Of a stretch of DNA of 49,494 bases, positions 34,175 to 42,701 are shown in pieces. The position numbers and the translations under genes are program-made. The notes below the pieces were generated by a model. The model saw nothing but the letters and a program-made list of their open reading frames with translations, had not been told where the DNA came from and did no database searches. Origin of the DNA: an uncultured Eubacterium sp. (lineage in GTDB: Bacteria; Bacillota; Clostridia; Lachnospirales; Lachnospiraceae); assembly GCA_958446835.1 (NCBI GenBank), contig CAUCXT010000020.1, positions 1-49,494 on the forward strand. Reading direction: 5' to 3'. The first letter of the stretch is position 1; every line of letters begins with the position of its first letter.

Positions 34175-36292
34175 TTAGACTATTCTCTTAAATTTCTTTT
34201 CAAGCTCATACTTGGACATTGATATCATGGTAGGTCTCCCATGAGGGCAGTTATACGGATTGTCAAGGGTCATAAGCTCTGTCACAAGCTCCCTAACCTC
34301 CGCAGGCTGCAATCTGTTGTTTCCCTTCACGGCAGCCTTGCATGCCATGGTCGCTATGCGCGACTTTATCGTCTCATTTGATACCCTGCCCGGATTCTCC
34401 ATGAGGTCATCTATTATCTCCATAATCATGTCCTTGCCCGATGCGCCGTACAGCTCCACCGGAACCGCTCGGATGGCATACTCATTGCCGCCGAAGCTCT
34501 CTATCTCAAAACCCATATTGGCAATTATATCCATATTATCCTTTAGCACCTGTCCTGCCGCCAGAGTAAGAGTGATTATCTGCGGCGGCATTAGCTGCTG
34601 TGAAGCCGGCATCCCTTCTGATACCCTCTTCATGAAGCGCTCATAGAGAACCTTCTCATGTGCCGCATGCTGATCCATTATGAACAGCTTCTGGTCAAAC
34701 TCTATAAGCCAGTAGGTATCAAACAACTGTCCTATTATCTTATGGTCTGCAAGATTCTTCTCATCAAGAAGCTTCTTATCTTCGCTAAAAAGGCTCAACT
34801 GTTCAGGGACAGCCATCGGAACCGGTTCTATATGCCCTACTCTGTTTTCCTTATTAGGCTCCTGCGCTGCTTCGATATTCTCTGTAGGCTTCTGCGCAGA
34901 GCTGTCCTTTCCCGACATATCTACTGCCGCTGCGTTTGTTGCCCCTGTTTTTAATTCTTCTGTTTTTACTTCCCCCGCTTTTATTCCTGTTCCGGCTTCC
35001 GCTGTGCCAAATGCCGCTGTGCCGACTTTTATTTCATTCAGCCTGTATTGCTGATTTTCTTCCTGATTCCTGTTAAACGGCTTATATTCCGTCCTGTGTT
35101 CATTTAATATCGCTCCGCTCGCCGAAACACTGTACTGCTTCTTCTCGGCGACCGCCATTCTGTTGAGCTCAAAAGGCTCCGGAAGCTTATTCTCCCTGAC
35201 CTTCTGTGTAGTCGCGCCCGATGTATTTCCGGCAATATTACCCGATGTCACATCAGATGTTTTCTTCCTGCTGTCCGAATCGAAGTTCACCTGCGGAATG
35301 ACATCCCTCTGCATGATAGCCTCATGCACAGCCTTGTATAATTCCTTATATACTCTCTCTCCCTCCGAAAAACGCAGTTCCATCTTTGTCGGGTGCACAT
35401 TGATGTCTATTGTGTCTGGGTCGATATGAAAATGCAGCGAAGTAAACGGATATTTCTTAGGCATGGAATAGCCCGCATAGGCGTCCTCGATAGCCTTTGA
35501 AATGATACTGCTCTTAATGTAACGTCCGTTTATATAATAATTCTCCAGTGCACGGTTGCCCCTGTTCATCGCCGGCTTTCCTATAAAGCCATCCACCTTA
35601 AACAGCTCGCACTCATACTGAAGCGGTATCAGCCCAGCCGTAATCTCCCTGCCGTACACACCGTATATAACATCCTTGAGTGTGCCGTTTCCGGATGTAT
35701 ACAGCTTATTCTGTCCTCCGCTTATGAATCTGAACGAAATCTCCGGGTGGGACAGGGCAAGCTTCTCCACAAGGTCACTTATGTAGTTTCCCTCCGTTAT
35801 GCCTGTCTTTAGAAATTTTCTTCTCGCCGGTGTATTGTAGAAAAGATTTCTCACCAGAAATGTCGTTCCGTTAGGCGCACCTATCTCTTCAATGCTCTTT
35901 TCCTTCCCGCCGTCTATAAGGTATCTGCTTCCGGTGAGGCTCTCCGCCGTCTTGGTTATAAGCTCAACCTGCGCCACAGCCGCAATGCTCGACAGCGCCT
36001 CACCCCTGAAACCAAGTGAGGATATGGTGAGCAAATCCTCCACAGACTTAATCTTGCTGGTCGAATGGCGCAGAAAAGCCAGTTGTATCTGATCCTTTGG
36101 AATACCGCTTCCGTTATCGGTTATCCTTATAAACGAACAGCCGCCGTCCTTTATCTCTATAGTCACGGCTGAGGCTCCTGCATCAATGGCATTCTCAACA
36201 AGCTCTTTAACCACCGATGAAGGTCTTTCAATAACCTCACCTGCCGCTATTTTATTGATTGTACTCTGGTCTAATACCTTTATCTGCGCCAT
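34175..36292 (-). CDS. mutL: DNA mismatch repair protein MutL (endonuclease type)
   Basis: MutL links MutS mismatch recognition to strand incision. The protein has 705 residues. The GHKL ATPase is at about 1-330 with ELVENAIDAGA, ITDNGSGIPKD and RHSTSKI and GFRGEALSSIAAV. A long low-complexity linker (about 340-500, Ala/Gly/Glu/Thr rich) follows. The C-terminal domain has DQHAAHEKVLYE, the metal-binding endonuclease motif of methyl-independent systems, then ACKAAVKGNNRL and CPHGRPT. So the organism probably lacks MutH, as expected. It sits between mutS and miaA on the same strand, 85 bp after mutS. Confidence 0.96.
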   Translation of the reverse strand: MAQIKVLDQSTINKIAAGEVIERPSSVVKELVENAIDAGASAVTIEIKDGGCSFIRITDNGSGIPKDQIQLAFLRHSTSKIKSVEDLLTISSLGFRGEALSSIAAVAQVELITKTAESLTGSRYLIDGGKEKSIEEIGAPNGTTFLVRNLFYNTPARRKFLKTGITEGNYISDLVEKLALSHPEISFRFISGGQNKLYTSGNGTLKDVIYGVYGREITAGLIPLQYECELFKVDGFIGKPAMNRGNRALENYYINGRYIKSSIISKAIEDAYAGYSMPKKYPFTSLHFHIDPDTIDINVHPTKMELRFSEGERVYKELYKAVHEAIMQRDVIPQVNFDSDSRKKTSDVTSGNIAGNTSGATTQKVRENKLPEPFELNRMAVAEKKQYSVSASGAILNEHRTEYKPFNRNQEENQQYRLNEIKVGTAAFGTAEAGTGIKAGEVKTEELKTGATNAAAVDMSGKDSSAQKPTENIEAAQEPNKENRVGHIEPVPMAVPEQLSLFSEDKKLLDEKNLADHKIIGQLFDTYWLIEFDQKLFIMDQHAAHEKVLYERFMKRVSEGMPASQQLMPPQIITLTLAAGQVLKDNMDIIANMGFEIESFGGNEYAIRAVPVELYGASGKDMIMEIIDDLMENPGRVSNETIKSRIATMACKAAVKGNNRLQPAEVRELVTELMTLDNPYNCPHGRPTMISMSKYELEKKFKRIV

Positions 36293-36377
36293 ATTGTCCC
36301 TCTCTTAACATTACTGCAAAATGTTTCAAAGCTATTTTAAGCTTGCTGTCTATAATTCAATTACATATCCAAACAGA

Positions 36378-39038
36378 TTAAAAGCTCCAACGGTTCTTGA
36401 CCTTATTCTGAAGCTTATACAATGTGTTGAGCGCCTCAATCGGAGTGAGATTCCCAAGGTCGATATTTTTTAACTCCTCGATAATGTCATCATCCTTCAC
36501 CGCATCAAAAAGAGTCATCTGCTCAAGGTCGACATCATCAGGCTTCTGCATTTTTTTCTTTGATTTGGTGTTTGAAGCGCCAAGCTTGGCAATCTCCTTG
36601 GCCTTCGCGGATATATCGGCATCCACAAGGTCTGCTAAGATTTCCTTTGCCCGGTTGATAACGCTGTCCGGCACTCCGGCAAGCTTCGCCACCTGTATTC
36701 CGTAGCTCTTGTCCGCCCCTCCGGCGACAATCTTTCGAAGAAACACAATGTCATCACCCTGTTCCTTGACAGCTATGCAATAGTTGTTGACGGAATCTAT
36801 TGTCCCCTCAAGCTCCGTGAGCTCATGGTAATGTGTCGCAAACAAGGTCTTAGCACCAAGAAGCTTTGGATTGCTTATATGCTCCACAACCGACCATGCA
36901 ATGCTCAGTCCGTCAAATGTACTTGTTCCTCGTCCTATCTCGTCAAGCACAAGCAGGCTGTTAGCTGTGGCATTTCTTAAGATGTTGGCAACCTCATTCA
37001 TCTCGACCATGAACGTACTCTGTCCGCTCGCAAGGTCATCTGAGGCGCCCACACGCGTAAATATCCTGTCTACAAGCCCTATATCCGCCGATCTTGCCGG
37101 AACAAATGAACCTATCTGAGCCATGAGCACAATGAGTGCTGCCTGTCTCATATATGTTGACTTACCAGCCATATTCGGGCCGGTTATTATCGATACTCTC
37201 TTCTTGTTATTGTCAAGATATGTGTCATTCGGTATGAACATATTGTTGGGAATCATTTTCTCGACAACAGGATGCCTTCCGTCCTTTATGTCGATAACTC
37301 CCTTATTGTTAATCTTCGGGCAGACATAATTGTTCTGGTCTGCCACGGTTGCAAGTGAGGCAAACACGTCAAGCTGCGCAATGGCACCGGCTGTCCTCTG
37401 AATCCTCACAACCTCCGCGGAGATTTTTTCCCTCACATCGGCAAACACATCATACTCAAGTGAGAACAGCTTGTCCTCCGCATTTAATATGATGTCCTCC
37501 AGCTCTTTAAGCTTAGGTGTCGAATATCTCTCCGCATTGGTGAGGGTCTGCTTTCTTACATAATCCTCCGGCACATCGCCCTTGAAGGAATTAAGAACCT
37601 CTATATAGTATCCAAAAACCTTATTGTACTTGATTCTAAGATTCTTTATACCTGTTCTTTCCCTCTCATCCGATTCAAGCTGTGCAAGCCAGCTCTTTCC
37701 CTCTGTCTTTGCCGTTCTGAGCCTGTCAATCTCCTCATTGAAGCCTTCCTTTATAAGACCGCCGTCCTTTATCGCAATAGGAGGTTCATCCACTATCGCC
37801 TTTTCAATAAGGGTGCACACATCCTCAAGCTCATCAATCTCATCATGTAATTCATGCAGAAGCTCGACGTTGCACTCTCTTATAAGATACTTGATATGTG
37901 GCAGCATTGACAGGGAGCTCTTAAGCGCAATCAGATCTCTCGGACCTGCGGACTTGGTGCTTATTCTTCCGATTAGACGCTCAAGGTCATAGACCGGATT
38001 TAGGTACTCCCTCAGCTCCTCCCTTGTAATGACCTCATCCTTTAAGTAAGCCACCGCCTGCTGGCGCGCCACGATGTCCTCACTCACAACAAGAGGCTGC
38101 TCAAGCATCTGTCTAAGCCTTCTGGCTCCCATGGCGGTCTTAGTCTTGTCAAGCACCCACAAGAGCGAACCCTTCTTCTGTTTTTCCCTGAGCGTCTCCG
38201 TAAGCTCAAGATTGCGCCTCGTTGAGCTGTCGACAATCATATATTTACCCACAGCATACGGTGTGATATGTGTGAGGTGTGGAAGAGAGCTCTTCTGTGT
38301 CTCGTACAGATATTGCAAAAGCGCTCCGGCGGCAACTGAGCCAATCGAATAGTCTGCAAGTCCCAGTCCTGTCATGTCTGCCACCTTGAAATGCTCAAGT
38401 AGCAGCCTTTTTGACAGTTCATCATCGAAATAGTACGGCTCCAACGATGACACCGTGATATTGAGCCTGTCCTTAATGCCATCAAGGGATATTCCGCTCA
38501 TCATAAATGCTTCATTGCATATTATCTCAGACGGCGAAAACTTATTTATCTCATCGAAAAGCTCGCGCGCTGAACGAACCTCCGTGACAAGATACTCTCC
38601 TGTCGTGATATCTGACACTGAGATTCCAAGCATATTGCTCATATATACAACACACATTATGTAGTTGTTTTTTCCCTCCTCAAGCGCGGAAGGGTTAAAA
38701 TTCGTACCCGGTGTTACAATACGGATAACTTCTCTCTTTACAAGACCCTTTGCAAGCTTTGGATCCTCAACCTGCTCGCAGATTGCCACCTTATGTCCGT
38801 TAGACACAAGTCTGTTTATATAATTTTCCGCTGCATGGTACGGAATGCCGCACATTGGAGCGCGCTCCTCCTGACCGCAGTCCTTGCCCGTAAGCGTAAG
38901 TTCAAGCTCTTTTGACACCATAAGGGCATCATCAAAGAACATCTCATAAAAATCTCCTAATCTGTAAAAAAGTACACAGTCCTTATACTGCTCCTTGGTC
39001 TCTAAGTACTTCTGCATCATAGGTGAATATGTCGGCAT
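36378..39038 (-). CDS. mutS: DNA mismatch repair protein MutS
   Basis: MutS binds base mismatches and small loops. The 886-residue protein has the mismatch-reading motif GDFYEMFFDDA near 28-38 (Phe-x-Glu present), connector, lever and clamp domains, and the ABC-type ATPase with Walker A GPNMAGKSTYMRQ near 616-628, then VEMNEVANILRNAT, the Walker B LLVLDEIGRGTSTFDG and ATHYHELTELE. The C-terminal 80 residues include a Lys-rich bend (NTKSKKKMQKPDDVD) and the tetramer-forming tail. It precedes mutL and miaA and follows miaB. All features are intact. Confidence 0.97.
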   Translation of the reverse strand: MPTYSPMMQKYLETKEQYKDCVLFYRLGDFYEMFFDDALMVSKELELTLTGKDCGQEERAPMCGIPYHAAENYINRLVSNGHKVAICEQVEDPKLAKGLVKREVIRIVTPGTNFNPSALEEGKNNYIMCVVYMSNMLGISVSDITTGEYLVTEVRSARELFDEINKFSPSEIICNEAFMMSGISLDGIKDRLNITVSSLEPYYFDDELSKRLLLEHFKVADMTGLGLADYSIGSVAAGALLQYLYETQKSSLPHLTHITPYAVGKYMIVDSSTRRNLELTETLREKQKKGSLLWVLDKTKTAMGARRLRQMLEQPLVVSEDIVARQQAVAYLKDEVITREELREYLNPVYDLERLIGRISTKSAGPRDLIALKSSLSMLPHIKYLIRECNVELLHELHDEIDELEDVCTLIEKAIVDEPPIAIKDGGLIKEGFNEEIDRLRTAKTEGKSWLAQLESDERERTGIKNLRIKYNKVFGYYIEVLNSFKGDVPEDYVRKQTLTNAERYSTPKLKELEDIILNAEDKLFSLEYDVFADVREKISAEVVRIQRTAGAIAQLDVFASLATVADQNNYVCPKINNKGVIDIKDGRHPVVEKMIPNNMFIPNDTYLDNNKKRVSIITGPNMAGKSTYMRQAALIVLMAQIGSFVPARSADIGLVDRIFTRVGASDDLASGQSTFMVEMNEVANILRNATANSLLVLDEIGRGTSTFDGLSIAWSVVEHISNPKLLGAKTLFATHYHELTELEGTIDSVNNYCIAVKEQGDDIVFLRKIVAGGADKSYGIQVAKLAGVPDSVINRAKEILADLVDADISAKAKEIAKLGASNTKSKKKMQKPDDVDLEQMTLFDAVKDDDIIEELKNIDLGNLTPIEALNTLYKLQNKVKNRWSF

Positions 39039-39106
39039 TTTTTCTCCAATCCGTAAAAAGCTGAACGCTTCTTACATTTTTCCTGTTTCTGTTTATTTTT
39101 AAATAT

Positions 39107-40585
39107 TTACTTCGTCAATTTACGTTTATTTATTTCATCTGTTTGCAACATTGTTCCCATATAGTAGAAACCCTTTGACTCGTCAAGGTGTACCTTTACG
39201 ATCTGTCCGATAAGCGATTCGTCACCCGGAAAATGCACAAGCATATTGTTGCCCATTCTTCCTGTTAAGAGTGTGCTGTCATGGTCATTCACGCCCTCGA
39301 CAAGCACATCCATATCCTTGCCCTCAAATCTGTAGGAAAGCTTGTGGGAAATCTCATTGACCGTCGCAAGAAGTCTGTCGAATCTGTCCTTGACAACAGC
39401 CTCGTCAATCTGGTCATCCATGGAGGCAGCAGGCGTACCTGTTCTCTTAGAATATATGAAGGTATACGCACTGTCATAGCCGGACTTGCGAACCACATCA
39501 AGAGTCTCAAGGAAATCCTCCTCCGTCTCCCCCGGGAATCCCACAATTATGTCTGTTGTGATTGAGATATCCGGCATAGCTGTCTTAAGCTTGTCCACAA
39601 GCGACAGATAGCGCTCCTTCGTGTAATGGCGGTTCATCACCTTCAATATTCTATCGCTTCCCGACTGTAACGGAAGATGGAAATGTCTGCAAATCTTGGT
39701 AGAATGTGCCATAACATCTATGAGCTCATCCGACAGATCCTTCGGGTGTGAGGTCATAAAGCGGATACGCTCTAATCCGTCGATACCCTCAACCATCTTC
39801 AACAGCTCAGCAAATGACACCGGATTCTCAAGGTTCTTTCCGTATGAGTTGACATTCTGTCCAAGAAGCATGACCTCCTTCACTCCGTCCGCCACAAGCT
39901 TCTCTATCTCACATATAATGTCCTTCGGCTCCCTGCTCTTTTCCCTTCCTCTCACATAAGGTACGATACAATAGCTGCAGAAATTGTTGCAGCCGAACAT
40001 GATATTTACACCTGACTTAAAGGAATATTTTCTGTCAACCGGAAGCTCCTCAACTATCTGTGAGCTGTCCTTTAACACCTCTACAACCATCTTGCCGCTC
40101 TCAATGCGGTTGTAGATGAGCTCCGCAAGCCTGTAAAGGTTATGTGTTCCGAATATAATATCTATAAATCTGTATGATTCCTTGAGCTTTTCAACAACCT
40201 GCGGCTCCTGCATCATGCAGCCACAGAGTGCTATCATCATATTAGGATTCTTTTTCTTATAATTTCCAAGCACACCAAGATGTCCGTACACCTTATTGTT
40301 GGCGTTCTCACGGACAGTACATGTGTTATATATAACAAAATCGGCGTTCTCTGACTCAGTCTCCACAAAGCCAATCTCCTTTAAAATACCCGAAAGTTTC
40401 TCTGAATCACGGGCATTCATCTGACACCCGAATGTGACTGTACACATAGTCAATTCTCTTCCAAGTTTCTCCGACAATGCCTTAACGTAATCACGGCACT
40501 TTCCAATGAAGTAATACTGGCGCGCAACCTCATAGTTCGGCTCATTTTTCATCTTTTCCAATAATTCTGAATCTATCTCTGACAT
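39107..40585 (-). CDS. miaB: tRNA-2-methylthio-N6-dimethylallyladenosine synthase
   Basis: MiaB adds a methylthio group to isopentenyl-A37 of tRNA, following MiaA. From ATG 40585 (AGGAG six bases upstream) it has 492 residues. The N-terminal UPF0004 domain begins at about 67 with TFGCQMNARDSEKL, followed by a second and third cysteine (YNTCTVREN, LCGCMMQ). The radical-SAM core carries CNNFCSYCIVPYVRGRE near 198-214 with the CxxxCxxC cluster motif. A TRAM domain ends the protein (MDVLVEGVNDHD, TGRMGNNMLVHF). It leads the miaB-mutS-mutL-miaA transcript, with a promoter just upstream. An N-terminal extension of about 60 residues is usual in Clostridia. Confidence 0.96.
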   Translation of the reverse strand: MSEIDSELLEKMKNEPNYEVARQYYFIGKCRDYVKALSEKLGRELTMCTVTFGCQMNARDSEKLSGILKEIGFVETESENADFVIYNTCTVRENANNKVYGHLGVLGNYKKKNPNMMIALCGCMMQEPQVVEKLKESYRFIDIIFGTHNLYRLAELIYNRIESGKMVVEVLKDSSQIVEELPVDRKYSFKSGVNIMFGCNNFCSYCIVPYVRGREKSREPKDIICEIEKLVADGVKEVMLLGQNVNSYGKNLENPVSFAELLKMVEGIDGLERIRFMTSHPKDLSDELIDVMAHSTKICRHFHLPLQSGSDRILKVMNRHYTKERYLSLVDKLKTAMPDISITTDIIVGFPGETEEDFLETLDVVRKSGYDSAYTFIYSKRTGTPAASMDDQIDEAVVKDRFDRLLATVNEISHKLSYRFEGKDMDVLVEGVNDHDSTLLTGRMGNNMLVHFPGDESLIGQIVKVHLDESKGFYYMGTMLQTDEINKRKLTK

Positions 40586-40615
40586 TCTTATCTCCTTTAT
40601 ATTTGCAATCATTTT

Positions 40616-40645
40616 AATATACACCTTATCCGTTAGGCTTGTCAA
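40616..40645 (-). promoter_or_regulatory. miaB promoter
   Basis: On the minus strand TTGACA (40640-40645) and TATATT (40616-40621) are 18 bases apart, and the -10 lies about 30 bases from the miaB start codon. The -35 is perfect. This is likely to be the main promoter for miaB-mutS-mutL-miaA and perhaps beyond. Confidence 0.7.
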
Positions 40646-40739
40646 ATACACTCTTTAAGATTATTTCAATATCAGATATGTTGTCAACATATTTTTAAGC
40701 AAAAATCCTTACCACACCTATACATAATTTATTTTTATA

Positions 40740-40768
40740 TTGACAATGAGTACTCATCAGTTTACCAT
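40740..40768 (+). promoter_or_regulatory. Promoter with internal palindrome for the DUF4365 module
   Basis: TTGACA at 40740-40745 is a perfect -35; 17 bases later comes TACCAT at 40763-40768, a weak -10. The spacer contains ATGAGTACTCAT at 40746-40757, a perfect 12-bp palindrome that looks like an operator. No repressor gene is adjacent. Confidence 0.6.
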
Positions 40769-40903
40769 TCCTAGTAGGAGAAATTTAACATACCTGAAGC
40801 TATTTAGAAAGCTTCTTCAGTATTTGATTAACATGAATGATATCAATTTATCACATTAACACCAACACTATCAGAATCATTATAATCGATAAGGAGGTAT
40901 ACT

Positions 40904-41452
40904 ATGGATGTTGAAAAAATAAAAGAAGATTTAAGTATATGATATCTTAAGGCTGTTGCTGCTATAAGAGGCATTGCTTTTGAGCGAATCGAACATGATG
41001 AAGATAGTGTAGATGCTTTTCTAAAAAAGATTATTGCTTTGGATAACGGATTAGTATTCAATTCACAAATAAGTGTACAGTTAAAAGCTACATCATCTTC
41101 AAATTTATGTTCCATAAGTGAAGATAACATTTCATATCAATTAAAAGTAAAAAACTATAACGATTTGTGTACAACCGCCGCTATGCCAAGCATTTTAGGT
41201 CTATTGATTCTGCCTGCGGAACAAGATGACTGGGTTCAATGGAATGAAGAAGAACTATTACTTAAAGGTCAAATGTATTGGATTGGATTAATGGGACGTG
41301 AAAAATCAAATAATGCATATAATATTACAGTAAAAATTCCTAAAGAAAACAAGCTAAATGGTGAATCGCTAGAATACCTGCTAAAAAAGCTGCTGAGGAG
41401 GGATATATATGATTTATTCTGTAAACTTTTTAGAGATGACCGAAAAAATTAA
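40904..41452 (+). pseudogene. DUF4365-like protein interrupted by an in-frame TGA
   Basis: A consensus AAGGAGGT at 40891-40898 precedes ATG 40904, but codon 13 is TGA (40940-40942). Beyond it the same frame stays open for another 169 codons. The combined 182-residue sequence matches the DUF4365 pattern: SI-x-YLKAVAAIRGI, DSVDAF, ISVQLKAT (59-62 QLK), YQLKVKNYNDL, and MYWIGLMG. DUF4365 is thought to have a PD-(D/E)xK nuclease-like fold, with Asp37 and Gln59-x-Lys61 as candidate residues. It is either a nonsense mutant, a sequencing error, or an unusual recoding event. The end overlaps the next gene by 44 bases, so both were made as a pair. Flanking genes on the other strand suggest insertion of a module. 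Confidence 0.7.
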
Positions 41453-42551
41453 CCCGCTTGCCCTTTCCAGATATCTTGCCCAGACTGGCTGGACTTTGTT
41501 TCCTTTTAAGCGTACAGATGTTCAGATTTATCAGTACACCAGAGAAAAATCCTTTTGGCAGGCTATGGTTCCGTTGGACAGAACATTGCATGATTACAAG
41601 CAGACAATGCTTCAAACTATCAATACCGTTGCAGAGGTTGAAAATAAGCCTATTGAACAGGTTATGCTCTTTTTACTAAACCCTAATACCGATATTATTA
41701 AAATTCGATTGGAAAATAAAGAGCTTGAAGCCGGTAACATTTTATTCGATGATGCCATACAACTTTATGATAATGCAAAAAAGCTACTTGCGGCAACCGC
41801 ATTGGACATAATCAATCCTAAGAAGATTCATTATGGCAGAATTGACGATTCTGTGCAATCATTTCTCAACCAATGCCGTTTTGGGCAGACTGAAATTGGA
41901 AGCTATATCGTTTCGATTGTTTGTCCGTTTGGCGAAATATCTGAGGACGATGGTTACAGACAATTAAGCATATTTTCCGAAGAGGATGCATGTGCACATT
42001 CCTTGACAAGAAAGGTTACCAACAAGTTAATGGATAATCTTGTATGTATTAAGAGGCAAATAGATACCGGCAAACTTGACACTCTTGCCAAAGATGACAA
42101 TGGAATCAGCTCAAATTTTTATGAAGCTCTTAATGGATTGAATTTTAAATCGGACAATACACTTGTAGAATTCAGGACCGAATGGTCTCCTAATGTCACT
42201 AATAATAGAAGCGCAAATAACTATGTTAGGGTTACAAGTGATTACTACCAGCCGATATCAACTGTAATTGAACAGATTAAAGGCAAGACCAATCGACACA
42301 CAGAAATATTCGGCAAGATAAGACAACTTAATGCTGCTCCTAATGTTGATAATCGTGACCTTGGTACAATAGTTGTTGTATTTGTTGATAATAACAGTAG
42401 AGTCAAATCCGTTACTGTCGATTTAAAACGCGATGATTATGAGAAAGCTGTTGAAGCTCATCAGCATGGAAATACTGTTAAGATTATTGGTGATTTAGTT
42501 GGAAAGACACGACTCAGAATAGAAAATCCTATTTTCTGTGTAATGGAATAA
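41409..42551 (+). CDS. Uncharacterised protein paired with the DUF4365 gene
   Basis: I do not recognise a characterised family. The 380-residue product starts at ATG 41409, which has GAGGAGG at 41395-41401 inside the preceding gene. It is soluble, without membrane segments. The first 60 residues contain LSRYLAQTGWTLFPF and VQIYQYTREKSFWQAMVPLD; the middle is charged and helical (ETEIGSYIVSIVCPF-like stretches near 157-171); the C-terminus (about 330-380) has VKSVTVDLKRDDYEKAVEAHQHGNTV then IIGDLVGKTRLRI, a small beta-rich domain resembling an OB-type fold. Overlap with a nuclease-like gene on an isolated transcript is the layout of some defence modules; function is inference. Confidence 0.75.
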   Translation: MIYSVNFLEMTEKINPLALSRYLAQTGWTLFPFKRTDVQIYQYTREKSFWQAMVPLDRTLHDYKQTMLQTINTVAEVENKPIEQVMLFLLNPNTDIIKIRLENKELEAGNILFDDAIQLYDNAKKLLAATALDIINPKKIHYGRIDDSVQSFLNQCRFGQTEIGSYIVSIVCPFGEISEDDGYRQLSIFSEEDACAHSLTRKVTNKLMDNLVCIKRQIDTGKLDTLAKDDNGISSNFYEALNGLNFKSDNTLVEFRTEWSPNVTNNRSANNYVRVTSDYYQPISTVIEQIKGKTNRHTEIFGKIRQLNAAPNVDNRDLGTIVVVFVDNNSRVKSVTVDLKRDDYEKAVEAHQHGNTVKIIGDLVGKTRLRIENPIFCVME

Positions 42552-42562
42552 TTTTATGTTTA

Positions 42563-42593
42563 AAACCGCCCTTGTTACAGGCAAGGACGGTTT
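42563..42593. terminator. Terminator between the DUF4365 module and proA
   Basis: AAACCG-C-CCTTG (42563-42574) and CAAGG-A-CGGTTT (42582-42593) form a 12-position stem with one mismatch and a seven-base loop, with TTTATTATAT after it and TTTTAAACAT on the opposite strand. It can end both the module and the convergent proA transcript. Confidence 0.8.
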
Positions 42594-42701
42594 ATTATAT
42601 ACCATTCTAATCCCCAATGCCCCTGATAATCGTATGCATCACAAGAGCCATATCCATATTAAACTAAGTCCTCTATAGGGATATTCTTGAATCCATTGTT
42701 T

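Larger units (their letters stand above)
40586..40903. promoter_or_regulatory. Divergent control region between miaB and the DUF4365 module
   Basis: This 318-bp gap contains the miaB promoter at 40616-40645 (minus) and the module promoter at 40740-40768 (plus), each listed separately, plus a second TTGACA on the minus strand at 40682-40687 within GTTGTCAAC. The 40769-40890 stretch, a leader of about 130 bases for the module, shows a small imperfect repeat (CTGAAGC near 40794 and GCTTCTTCAG near 40809) but no open reading frame that I trust. Confidence 0.6.

Noticed and set aside
40940..40942. TGA as selenocysteine or as tryptophan
   Set aside because: No selenocysteine insertion hairpin is apparent right after the codon, the family has no cysteine there, and TGA serves as an ordinary stop in the window, so a nonsense mutation or error is simpler.
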